Shown here: in pieces, positions 45,426 through 55,544 of the stretch
Numbering within the stretch: position 1 is the stretch's first letter
How the letters are laid out: the number at the start of each line of letters is the position of its first letter
DNA from: Tricholoma matsutake
Taxonomy: Eukaryota > Basidiomycota > Agaricomycetes > Agaricales > Tricholomataceae
Reading direction: 5' to 3'
NCBI GenBank assembly: GCA_026075535.2
Contig: AP026544.2
Coordinates: 434,001-498,000, forward strand
DNA: 64,000 nucleotides
Made by a program: the position numbers and the translations under genes
The notes under the pieces: generated by a model
The model's database searches: none
Seen by the model: the letters and a program-made list of their open reading frames with translations, nothing else
Told to the model about the DNA's origin: nothing

Positions 45426-47896
45426 GTGCCAAAAGTGTATCATGAATATCTGTCAGTGTTCCAGAAGAAGGAGTCTGAGCGAATGCCAGTGTGGAAGCCA
45501 TGGGATCATGCGATTGAGATGAAGCCAGGGTTTGTGCCAAAGAAGTTGAAGGTATATCTGTTATCTCTGATGGAACAAGAAGAAGTGGATGCATTCCTGA
45601 AGGAGCAATTGCACAAAGGATACATATGACCTTTGAAATCACTGCAGATGTCACCAATATTCTTCGTGCCAAAGAAAGCCCAAAGGAAGAGGATGTGTAC
45701 AGATTATAGGTATCTGAATGAGTGGACAGTGAAGAACACATACCCCCTGCTGTTGATCTCAGAAACAATTGACAAGGTGGGAAAGGCCAAGGTCTTTACA
45801 AAATTGGATTTATGATGGGGATACAACAATGTACAAATAAAGAAAGGAGATGAGTGGAAGGCTGCATTTGCCATGTGTCAAGGATCTTTCGAGCCGCTTG
45901 TCATGTTTTTGCTAATAGTCCCCCAACCTTTCAAAATATGATGAATGACATGTTCAAGGATGTAATAGACAAAGGCGTGGTAATAATATTTATTGACGAC
46001 ATTCTGATATTCATGGAGGATGAAGAGAATCATGAGGCGATAGTGCAGGAGGTGTTATGGAGGTTGGCAGAGAATGATCTATTTTTGAAACCAGAGAAGT
46101 GTGTGTTTGGGGCAAGTGAGATTGAGTTCCTAGGATTATTGATCACCCCTGACGGGATCAAAATGGATCCGATCGAGGTACAGGCAATCACAGATTGGCC
46201 TGCGCCCACCCATGTCAAGGAGGTTCAAGCCTTCTTGGGACTCGCAAATTATTATTGTCCCTTTGTGCACAATTTTTCTAAAATTGCCGCATCCTTACAT
46301 AACCTTATGCAAAAGGGAGTAGTATGGAGGTGGGGAGAGCAGCAGCAGACAGCATTTGAGGAGTTGAAGAGAGAGTTTGTGGAGGAACCAATATTAGCCC
46401 CAGTAGATTTCACATGCCCTTTGCGAGTGGAATCTGATGCATCTGACTTTGCTACTGGAGCGGTATTATCAATGCTGTGCAAAGATGACAAATGGCATCC
46501 TTGTGCATATTTGTCAAAAGGGTTGAATGATGTGGAGAGGAATTATGATGTGCATGACAAAGAGATGTTGGGGATAATACGAGCATTGGAGGTGTGGAGG
46601 CATTATTTGGAGGGATGTACGCATCAGTTTGAGATCTGGATGGATCATCAAAATCTGCAATACTTCATGTCTGCTAAAAAGCTTAATTGCCGGCAAGTGC
46701 ATTGGGCACTATTCCTATTGCGTTTCAATTTTCACTTGGTCCACAAAGCGGGAAGTTTAATAAGGAAAGCAGATGCATTATCCAGATGTATTGATCATAA
46801 AAGGGGGGTGGAGGAGGACAATAAGAATGTTACCTTACTCAAACCCAAATACTTTTGCATTTGCACTATGCATCAAGGGCATCTATTAATAGATAGCTTG
46901 GAAATGCAAATGGTGTCTAAAATTAGACAATGTTCAGAAATGGACGATGAAGTAGTGGAAGCCATGAAAGCTCTGAAGGGAGAGAAGAAAGGTAATATCA
47001 AAGGAGATGAATGGGCTGAGGAACAAGGATTGGTGTTGTTTCAAGGAAAGGTGTATGTACTGGATTTACAAAGGGAGATCGTCTGGTTACATCACAATAT
47101 GCTGATTGCCAGACACCCAGGAAGATGGAAGATGTTGGAATTAGTGATGAGAAATTATTGGTGGCCCAGAATTTCAAAGTATGTGTTGAGGTATGTGGAT
47201 AGATGTGATACATGCATGAGGGGGAAGAAATTTCCAGAAAAACCTGCAGGAAAATTAATGCCAAACCCTATACATAAAGCGCCATGGCAAGATATATCTG
47301 TGGATTTTATTACTGGATTACCCAAGGCTCAAGGGTACGATCCAATATTCATAGTATGTGACCGCATCACAAAGGAGGTCCATATTATTCCTACTACTAC
47401 AGAAACCTCATCATTGGGCTTGGTGCACCTCTATCTAAATCAGGTATGGCAGTTACATGGGTTACCTGATACTGTTATCTCTGATTGTGGACCACAATTT
47501 GCTTCCGCATTTATGCGAGAGCTGAACAACATATTGGGAATTCAAACTAAATTATCTATGGCATACCACCTGCAGACTGATGGGCAGACAGAAAGAATGA
47601 ACCAGGAGTTGGAGCAGTACCTACATATGTTTGTCAACAACCAACAAACCGACTGGCCTGAATGGCTGGCAATTGCTGAATTTTCCCACAATAACAAATT
47701 CCATTTGGCTACTCATATGTCACCCTTTTTTGTAAATTATGGATATCATCCTCGCATGGGAGTAGAACCCAGAAGGGAAGCCAAAGTACAGTTGGTAGAA
47801 GACTTTGTATCTAAGATGCAAAAAGTACAAGAAGAAGCAGAGGCGGCATTGAAGAAAGCACATGATGACATGATGCAACACGCAGATCATACTTGA
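45426..47896 (+). pseudogene. pol: Gypsy-2 reverse transcriptase, RNase H and integrase
   Basis: RT begins after the TAG and has TGA at 45,630 and 45,813 (both shared with Gypsy-1). A net 7-bp deletion near 45,910 shifts the frame. From there to 47,896 one frame is open for about 660 codons: IIFIDDILIF (RT active site), VESDASDFATGAVLS (RNase H), HHNMLIARHPGRWK to CDTCMRGK (H2C2 finger), VDFITGLPKAQGYDPIFIVC, ISDCGPQFAS and TDGQTERMNQELEQYL (integrase triad). A Cys stands in SDCGPQ where Arg is usual. Confidence 0.92.
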
Positions 47897-48445
47897 GCAC
47901 GCGCTCCAGAGTACAAAGTTGGTGACTTTGTGTGGCTAAGTACCAAGGACCTGGATATTCCATGACCTTTGAGGAAACTTACGGAGAAACAAGTTGGCCC
48001 ATATGCAATCTCTAAAGTGATCTCACCTAATGTGGTAGTGCTAAAATTACCCTGATCATTCAAGATTGATCCCGAGATTAACATATCCCACCTACACCCT
48101 TACTGCCCACCCACTATTCCTGGCCAACAAACTACTCCACAACCTCCAATAATAGTAGAAGGTGCTCCAGAATACATAGTTGAAGAAATTCTAGACTCAT
48201 GTCTTTGACGGAACAAATTGGAGTTCTTAATAAAGTGGAAAAACTATACCGACAAAAATAATTCATGGGAACCCAAAGAGAATTGTAAGCAAGCGCATAA
48301 TGTGATTGCCCAATTCTTTACACATAATCCAAATGCTCCCCATTGCATTGCGAGAATGGTGTATGAGGGGATGAAATTCTGGCCTTACCAAAATTTCACA
48401 GAGGGGACAGATGTAATATTTTCTCACCTAGAAGTCAAGGCATAA
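47897..48445 (+). pseudogene. pol: Gypsy-2 integrase tail and chromodomain
   Basis: After a TGA, EYKVGDFVWLSTKDLDIP, stop, PLRKLTEKQVGPYAISKV and, after another stop, FKIDPEINISHLHPY form the integrase tail. The chromodomain follows: EYIVEEILDS, stop, RNKLEFLIKWKNYTDKNNSW and a helix to FFTHNPNAP. The three stops are TGA and are shared with Gypsy-1. The frame ends at TAA 48,443. Confidence 0.88.
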
Positions 48446-48456
48446 AAGGGGGGTAA

Positions 48457-48858
48457 TGTTAGGAAACCACCCCATTACCTAATAAAATTTCATTTTTATT
48501 TTATTATGTTGAATTATGCTACATGACACCGAATGACGCTACACTTTGATAGCATGAGAATTTTGTTTCGCATGCATCAATATGTATGCGCATGTATGAG
48601 TGCATTGGTAATAACAATGTACAATATATGTAACATAGTATATAAACCCTAAATATATGCCTAGGGGACCCCAGTTGTGTTCTCTTAGGTATTCCACCTA
48701 TGCTTTCAGTGTGAAAGGCCTTTGTCAACCAACTCACCTATAAATAACCCCTCGCATTAAAGCCATCAGTTCCCCCATCATGCACCTGGATCCCACCCCC
48801 TTCTTGTAGAGAGAACCCGCATGGTCTTAGCTAGCAGATAGTGGGTGTCACCCTAACA
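48457..48858 (+). repeat. Gypsy-2 3' LTR
   Basis: 402 bp, preceded by the polypurine tract AAAAGGGGGG (48,444-48,453). Confidence 0.93.
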
Positions 48859-49500
48859 CATGCCACCAATGGATGTAACAGGTTCTGATGATAGAACTTG
48901 CAACCTTTAACCCAAGTGGAAGTGAAAGCAGAATGAAATAGAGGAAGATGTTGATATTAATGCACCATGGACAACACATGAAATTTGTACTGATTATCAA
49001 AACCTTCATGATCCTTTTCCAGAAGAGAAAGAAGAGGAAGAAGAAGAAAACTTCCTGTCCATGGAGGAAGCCTTTGCAATTATTGCTGGTGATGAACTTA
49101 CCAGCCTGAAAGAGGCTAAAGAATCCCCAGAATGGCCTGAATGGGAACAAGCCATGCAAAAGCAATTGGATCTGTTAAAGGAGATGGGCGCTTGGGAAAC
49201 AGTGCAGAAACCTCCAGATGCAGTACCAATTGCTAACAAATGGGTCTTTGTCAAGAAGCGGAATAAGCAGGGGGAAGTGGTAAGGCACAAAGCTAGACTG
49301 GTGATAAAGGGATGCACTCAATGTCCTGGATATGACTACATGGAAACATTTTCCCTGGTTGTCCAAATGGACACACTACATGCAATACTGGCCCTTGTAG
49401 CTGAGAAGAGACTCAAGATGCAGCAGATGGACATCAAGGGCACATACTTGAATGGCACTCTGAAGAAAACAATCTACATGTGACAATCTGAAGGATGTGA
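48859..49500 (+). pseudogene. pol: Ty1/Copia reverse transcriptase, N-terminal part
   Basis: After the Gypsy-2 target duplication the Copia frame resumes with MPPMDVTGSDD and an acidic linker, then EWEQAMQKQLDLLKEMGAWE, PIANKWVFVKKRNKQGEVVR, HKARLVIKGCTQ and MQQMDIKGTYLNGTL, all RVT_2 landmarks in the usual order. A TGA at 49,481 follows KKTIYM. Confidence 0.9.
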
Positions 49501-50590
49501 AGATCAAATGGGCCAAGTACATAGGTTGGTCAAACCACTTTACAGCTTAAAGCAGGCAGGGTGCAAGTGGAATAATGAACTTGATGATAAACTCAAAGTT
49601 CATGATTACCAGTGCCTATTTTCCAGTCCATGCACTTATATTCAATGGGTTGATGGTGATCTCAGGATTTTGATGGTCTGGGTGGATGACTCATTACCCT
49701 TTGCTTCATCTGATGAAATGATGGATCATATGAAAGATACACTGGGAAGTCATGGACCTTGGAGAGCCCAGCAAAATTGTTGGCATCAAAGTCACACATA
49801 CCAACAAATCCATCACAATTTCTCAAGAAAAATATATTGAGAATGTTCTCCAGAAGGAAGGGATGGCTGATGCAAACCCTGTTGGAATGCCTATGGACCC
49901 AAACATCAAACTAGAGCCTAATCCAGATGAAAACAAACTTAACAAAAGTAATTTGTTTCATTGCAAACTCCACAAGACTGGACATCAGCTATGCAGTGAA
50001 CAGACTGGCCACCTACACTGCTAACCCAGGTTTACAACACCACAGTGCCACAAAGCAGAATCTTTGATACCTAGCTGGTATGAAAACTCTTGGGATCACT
50101 TACAAAAGATCTCAGGATGAGACTGGAGCCAATAACCTCTTCCATGGATATGCAGATGCTGCATATGCAAACACTGACAACCTCAAGTCCACCACAGGCT
50201 ATGTTTTCCTAGCTGGAGGGGGAGCCATTATGTGGAAATCCAAGAAGCACACCATGATTGCACTTTCCTCATCCAAAGCAGAATATGTGGCATTATCAGA
50301 AGCTGGACAAGAGGTTACATGGCTGAGAAACCTATATGGAGAACTCAGATATCACCAAAATGAACTGACCATAATTAAAGGCGACAATGAAGGATCTGTG
50401 GTTTTGACACATAATCCCCAATTCCATCAACGATCCAAGCAAATTGCTATTTGCCATCACTGGGTTTGAGATCTTGTAACTGACAATGTATTGGACATTC
50501 AAAACTGTTGCAACCCTGAACAGACAGCAGACATCTTTATGAAGGCTTTACCAAAGCCAAAACACCAGTGACATTGGGAAGAGATGGGAA
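49501..50590 (+). pseudogene. pol: Ty1/Copia reverse transcriptase C-terminal part and RNase H
   Basis: Blocks are QVHRLVKPLYSLKQAGCKWN and ILMVWVDDSLPFAS with the catalytic V-D-D. A frameshift near 49,760 leads to ITISQEKYIENVLQKEGMAD and another to SNLFHCKLHKTGH. RNase H shows GYADAAYANTDNLKSTTGYV, IMWKSKKHTMIALSSSKAEY and EVTWLRNLYGEL; the end TADIFMKALPKPKHQ is near 50,530-50,570. Several shifts and stops make it inactive. Confidence 0.9.
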
Positions 50591-50720
50591 TTCAGTTGAA
50601 TAACAAACCTGGTAGCTTTCCTCATGTGTGACAGTATTTTTCCCAAAGGGTTTTTGTTCACATGAAGGTTTTGACACACCCAGTAGAAAACCATTTCCCC
50701 ATACTTGGTTTGAGGGGGAG

Positions 50721-50833
50721 TGTTGGGACTGGCAACCTGAGCATGGTCCAGTGATCTAATTATAGTATACTACTACATATGTGATAATGAAAGTCTAAGA
50801 CTCCCTTGCCTCCTACTGTCATGAATCCCAACA
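50721..50833 (+). repeat. Copia 3' LTR
   Basis: Preceded by the purine-rich TTGAGGGGGAG. Starts TGTTGGGA and, at 113 bp, reaches the inverted TCCCAACA. The true LTR might extend further, since no target duplication was found. Confidence 0.65.
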
Positions 50834-52768
50834 CATATTGTCTCTTTGTACATGGTGGCTTGTAGTTATCCTGAGTGAACATGGTCTGAGGCTGTTTATT
50901 GAATGAGAAAATTATGTATGTATTGTTCTAACTAGCTTCCTGTACAACCAATGGACCTGTGGGCAAAATTTGAACATTTTACATACAAAAGCCATGGCCT
51001 GGGCCAGGCCAAGCCAAGGCCAGGCCCTGGTTGATGGCTGTGGCCTGGCCTATCTGTTGAGAAAGGCAAAGCCACCTCAAGCCAAGCCAAAGCCACAGCT
51101 TTCAGGCCAAGCCAGGCCAGAACAGAACTACTCACAGATCTCAGGATCAATGACAAGGTTATTTAGATGAGAGCCTGTGCTGTAATCAATAATCATGATT
51201 TCCAATGATTGACTCAAGCTTACGGATGTTCATGTAGTTGTATTTGGGGTCCATAATGATGTTAATTGACACCTATTCATGACAGATGGTCTTTATGTCA
51301 ATCGTCAATAGGGTTTTGGTGTGAAAAAGGAATTTCTCACCCAGGCTTTAAATAGGAGTTGTGGACACACAGAGGTGTTGGACCACATCAATGCCATCAT
51401 GAAAAACCTCTTTTCCAAATTTGCTGCTAAATTCCAAGCAATTTCCTGGAATTTCAGGAATGTCAGGTAATTGTACCAATTGAATGGAAATCTCACTTAC
51501 AGAAACAATTTTTTTGATATTCTTTCCTACCTTCAGCTTGATATAACTTTCTACTAAGTACCAATCAGGCATAATATGTAGAGGGGCTGGTAGGGGGGTG
51601 ATAAGACTGATTACACAAGGATAAGTAGGACCACTGTATAGTGTAGTACTGTTATCGATGTAGTGTGTAGTAAGTTGTGTACTGTGATTAGCAGTTCACA
51701 TGGTTCAAATCAACAACATATGTTTGTTTGGTTCACATGTCAGACTTTGAAAGGACTTGAAGGAATCTCAAGTTGTAACATCATGATGCAAGTTGCTGTT
51801 ACTCTTTTCATGTAAATAGTACTTGAGTAGGATCTGATGGCTATTGCCTGCACATTGGCCCCTGACACCTGATACCAGACAGAGTTACTAGTAGAATAAA
51901 TACAAGATGCTTTTGTATTGAATAAATGTTCAAGTTATTATGTAGGGTCAGGAGTGGCACCCTACAGGGTGGCTGTGATACCCCAGGTATTCCCAGGGTA
52001 TGTTACTAGTGTTACAGGTAGTCACAGGTAACAGGAAGCACTACTTCCTCCTCCCTCCATATCTGCCTACAACCACCACAACAACCACCACTCTGTAAAC
52101 ATCAACCTCACCCATGCCTATGCCCTTTTGACCATGCAAATGTCCCACGTCATTTGCATTCTCCAACTGCTAACTTGAAGATGAGGTAAGCCCATTATTG
52201 TATTTTTTACCTTTTCATACTACCTTCTGTTTTTCTAGGTTATAGCTATGTTCTTAGGCACTATGGCTCCCCCAACTCACCCCCCACCTCCACACTCAAA
52301 TGGGATGTGAGGCCATCAAGAGGGATCCCAACATGGGTGACTTGTGCAGTGGGGTACATGCCTACCACCATCTGCAAACTTTCAACTGACCCCTCCTAGT
52401 ATGAAACTGACCAAAGCTGTTAACTAGGACAATGAGGACAATGAAATGATGACCCACATGACTGCCACACCATGCACACCTGCTCATGGGGCGACAATGT
52501 GGAGATAGGACCACAATGATGGGGACATGGGCAGTGTGACCCAGCACCCTCTTCTTCCATTACTAATGGCTGCTCATGGGGTGCTGGTGGCATACAGGAA
52601 TTGAGGATGGGGATGGGGATGGAAGGACAACCAGTGGGGGGATGAAAGGATGATGGGAAGATGGGAATGGGCAGAGGGACAATGGGGGACCCTCCACTGT
52701 CATGTTGCCCCCCTCGTGTGTTGTGCATGATCCCTTTTGTTTTCTCTTTATGTGCATCCTCCCTTTCC
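50834..52768. other. Unrecognised DNA with two repeat patches
   Basis: Contains the AAGCCAGGCC cluster (50,984-51,122), a GGGTATT-type patch near 51,960-52,030 and a module-like piece near 52,190-52,330 with a plus-strand intron (GTAAGCCC to TTTTTCTAG) and the peptide LKWDVRPSRGIPTW, recalling the 38-42-kb modules in opposite orientation. No complete gene. Confidence 0.35.
50984..51122. repeat. Cluster of AAGCCAGGCC-like words
   Basis: At least eight copies of GGCCAAGCC, CCAGGCC or AAGCCAAGCC within 140 bp on both strands. Such clusters are common just inside the ends of hAT elements (family knowledge). Confidence 0.55.
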
Positions 52769-52876
52769 CACCTGTGTGACACCATCAAACTTACTACTTA
52801 GTAAGGGAACCAGGGTGCCTGCTTTGTTACTAATTAGCTAGGTTTAGCTACTGCTGATAGATTCAGCAATTGAATC
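52769..52876 (+). repeat. 105-bp direct repeat, copy 1
   Basis: From CACCTGTGTGACACC to CAGCAATTGAATC. Same orientation and nearly same sequence as 58,577-58,683. Here two CpGs of copy 2 read TG. Confidence 0.85.
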
Positions 52877-52898
52877 ACTGTTCAGCACTCTTCTCCAT

Positions 52899-54960
52899 CA
52901 TTATACAAGTCCCCTCCCTATACCAAAAGTAGACAGATAGATATATAAGGCAATATTACCAGTGTGGATGACACCTCCGTAGAATAACTTCAGCTGTCAT
53001 CAACATTGATTGCTCTGCCCTGATCTGTGCCTCCCATGTAGTGTTGCCAATGGTGCAGCTCAGAGCCCCAAGCTGCTGAGCCAAGCCACTATTTAGGGCA
53101 AGCTGCACCAATAAATTGGCTCCCAGCTCAGAGCCACCCAGAGCCGCTCGAGCCATGTCTTAAGTTGTCTAAATTTCAGGGCTGCTAAATAGCTTTAAAC
53201 CTTCTGAAAACATTATAAAAAACTCTGTACAAGGCCCTATTGCTATTTTGAATGTATATTTTTATATCTTACTTGCCAGAGCCATCTTGTGAGCATGTTT
53301 TGTAATAGGTATGAGGAGATAAACACAGCCAAATAATCTCATCAAAGATACCAATCTGCACAAAACTCAATAGTATGACTTACTTCTTTTGTAGGCATGG
53401 TCTACACAACCTATTTGACAGTTATGTAAAAGGCATAACTGAAGCATAAATACAACTAGGATGGCGAGCCCATAACTTTGGGCAATCTCAATCGGCTTAG
53501 CCAGCTCAGAGCCACTCAGGGCAACTTAGCACCATTTTGATCAGCTCAAGTGCCTGAGCCACGCTGCAAGTGAGCCAAGCCAAGCCGTGACATCACTACT
53601 CCCATGCCATCAAACACTGTCAGCTAATGTTGTGCTCGCTGTCAGGGACAACAAGCACACTGTTCCACTCATTCTTGACCTTTTCCCTTCACATTTTTTG
53701 CAATATAACATGTATGTGTATGTGTGATCATAATAGACCTTTATTCTTGCCATAACACCAATAGCAAGCATGTAGTGACCATTCTCTGTTGACTATGGGA
53801 GGAGGAGGAGTCTCTTCATAAAGGGCTCAACTGTATTCAAAGAGCTAGATAATGGTATATACAGGTATATAGAAGGCTGGGGATGGTTGTAGATGTGTGG
53901 AAAAGAGGGGAAATAGAGAGAAAATGAAAGGGGTAGAGGGTAAGGTATCATCTACTGGGCTTGTGCATCCTCTGAAGCAAAGATAATGTATGTGGAGGGT
54001 GTAGAGGTGGGTGTAGAGGTGGGGAATGATGTTGTGAGACCTAATATTAAGATTCTCTCTGTCAATGCACCTGTATGGGGTGAGGGAGAGATTGTCACCT
54101 ACCTGTATTCCTATTCCTTCCCCTGCTAAAGTGCCTATGGAAATAGAGTATAGTGGTCATAATAAACAAAATAATAGGCCCACTGAAGTCCCTGCAATTG
54201 TTAGAATAACCAAAAAAGAGAATATGGAGGCAGGAGGGGATATGCTTGCCCTGTGATATCCATGGCACCAAAATTGTTCACTTTCTTTGATTCCTGGACC
54301 TAGTAGTAAGATAGAAGAAGGGTCAGTAAAGGAATAAGTAGGAAGGGAAGGTCCTGGCTCACCAGGGCATGGGTTCCTCATCATCATCAGAGGTGAACTT
54401 TGGTCATCATGGATCATACACCTTTCCAGTTGTCCAAATCTTCTTCTAATCATTGATAGTAGTCCTTCATCCCTCAGATATAGCCTACAAATAGTCCATA
54501 TAATTCGTCCTACATGGTAGGGTCTTCACCCACTCACCTATTCTGCTTGTTATTTCATGCCAGCTCATAAAGCCCATTTGGGGCATCATATACCAACACA
54601 GTGAAGTATTTGGAGTAGAATTGACCAGTTATAATGGTCCATTGGACTATAGAAGAGAGGGAGAGAGTTGATACATTAAGCCTAGGTAGGTTATAGTCAC
54701 TCACCCAAGGCCTACAGTACTTTGACAGCTTGGTTTAGTGCAAGAGTTAGTATACAGTATGTTAGTAGATGATGTGCCCTTCAGTTAGAGACCATGCAGA
54801 TAGCAGGAGAGGCTGTGGTATTGACCAGAGATAAAATTGAACCAGGTGTTCTGAAAAAGGCAATAATCTCAGAATATCTCAACAGTGAGACAACATGCTG
54901 TTGACTAGAGAGCACAGACAAATAGAGGTGAGCCTATTCCATGGAAAACAAAAAGACTGA
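52899..54960. repeat. Long inverted repeat, left arm
   Basis: Starting with ACAAGTCC and CTATACCAAAAGTAGA, it is matched in reverse by 55,545-57,863. Without the MITE at 53,039-53,598 the arm is about 1.5 kb. Short frames inside are mirrored in the other arm and show no known motif. Confidence 0.85.
53039..53598. mobile_element. hAT-like MITE, family B, 560 bp
   Basis: Starts TAGTGTTGCC and ends CATCACTA. CTCCCATG is exactly duplicated at 53,031-53,038 and 53,599-53,606. The other arm of the inverted repeat has the empty site at 57,714-57,721 (CTCCCACG in this orientation). Repeated AGCTCAGAGCC and TGAGCCAAGCC words lie near both ends. No coding capacity. Confidence 0.9.
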
Positions 54961-55065
54961 GAGAGATCCATGGAGAAATGAATGAGATATATGCAAGATG
55001 ACACATTTTGAGTGGTTGATCAGGCAGACATTGACACATCCAATTGTACCCCATCAAGTAGCATT

Positions 55066-55491
55066 TGTAAGGGGACTAGGGAGGTGCCCTGTGTGTTTTT
55101 CCTATTTTTTATGTTTGTCCTATATTTTTCCCCACCTCATTTCCTTTTATTCTTCATTTTCTATGATTTTTCCGGATTTTATTACTAATTTTCCCTTGCT
55201 ATCATGTTTGTACATGTTGACACTTTTATATTTAGAGGTGGAGTACCCCTTCCAACACATACCCCTTGGTATGATGTCATTCGGCGGCCTTGATCTGCCT
55301 ATCTCTGCCTTTTTCTATTTTTAGGTTATATTTGATTTTTGTCGTCTTCACATATACTGGGCATCAGCAAGGGGATCCTTAGAGTTTTCTCTTCGGATTT
55401 CCCTTTGCTAGGTGCACCCCCAATCCCTGTATTATGTAGCATAATTTTAACTTCGGATTTCCCTTTGCTAGAGGCTGAGGTTGCCCTTATA
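55066..55491 (+). mobile_element. Solo LTR of the TGTAAGGG family, long form
   Basis: Runs from TGTAAGGGGACTAGG to GGTTGCCCTTATA. GCATT is exactly duplicated at 55,061-55,065 and 55,492-55,496. Two copies of TTCGGATTTCCCTTTGCTA lie in its right half. It sits in the spacer between the arms of the inverted repeat. Confidence 0.9.
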
Positions 55492-55544
55492 GCATTCATC
55501 AACACTCTTCTGAGCACTCCTCCCCCACTTCTTGACAGATTCTT

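Larger units (their letters stand above)
42815..48858 (+). mobile_element. Gypsy-2: second copy of the Gypsy-1 family
   Basis: A 6.04-kb element with LTRs of 405 and 402 bp (TGTTAGG to CCTAACA). CATGC is exactly duplicated at 42,810-42,814 and 48,859-48,863. Domain order as in Gypsy-1. It is inserted in the Copia linker, at a different point of Copia from Gypsy-1, so the two are separate insertions. A single frame covers RT catalytic part to integrase, better preserved than in Gypsy-1. Confidence 0.95.

Noticed and set aside
4095..48858. Gypsy-1 and Gypsy-2 as a segmental duplication of one locus
   Set aside because: Their target duplications differ (ATATA/ATATG and CATGC) and they sit at different places of Copia. 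They are separate insertions.
52420..52788. Minus-strand 122-aa ORF rich in Pro and His
   Set aside because: Low complexity, no motif, part of a module-like repeat.
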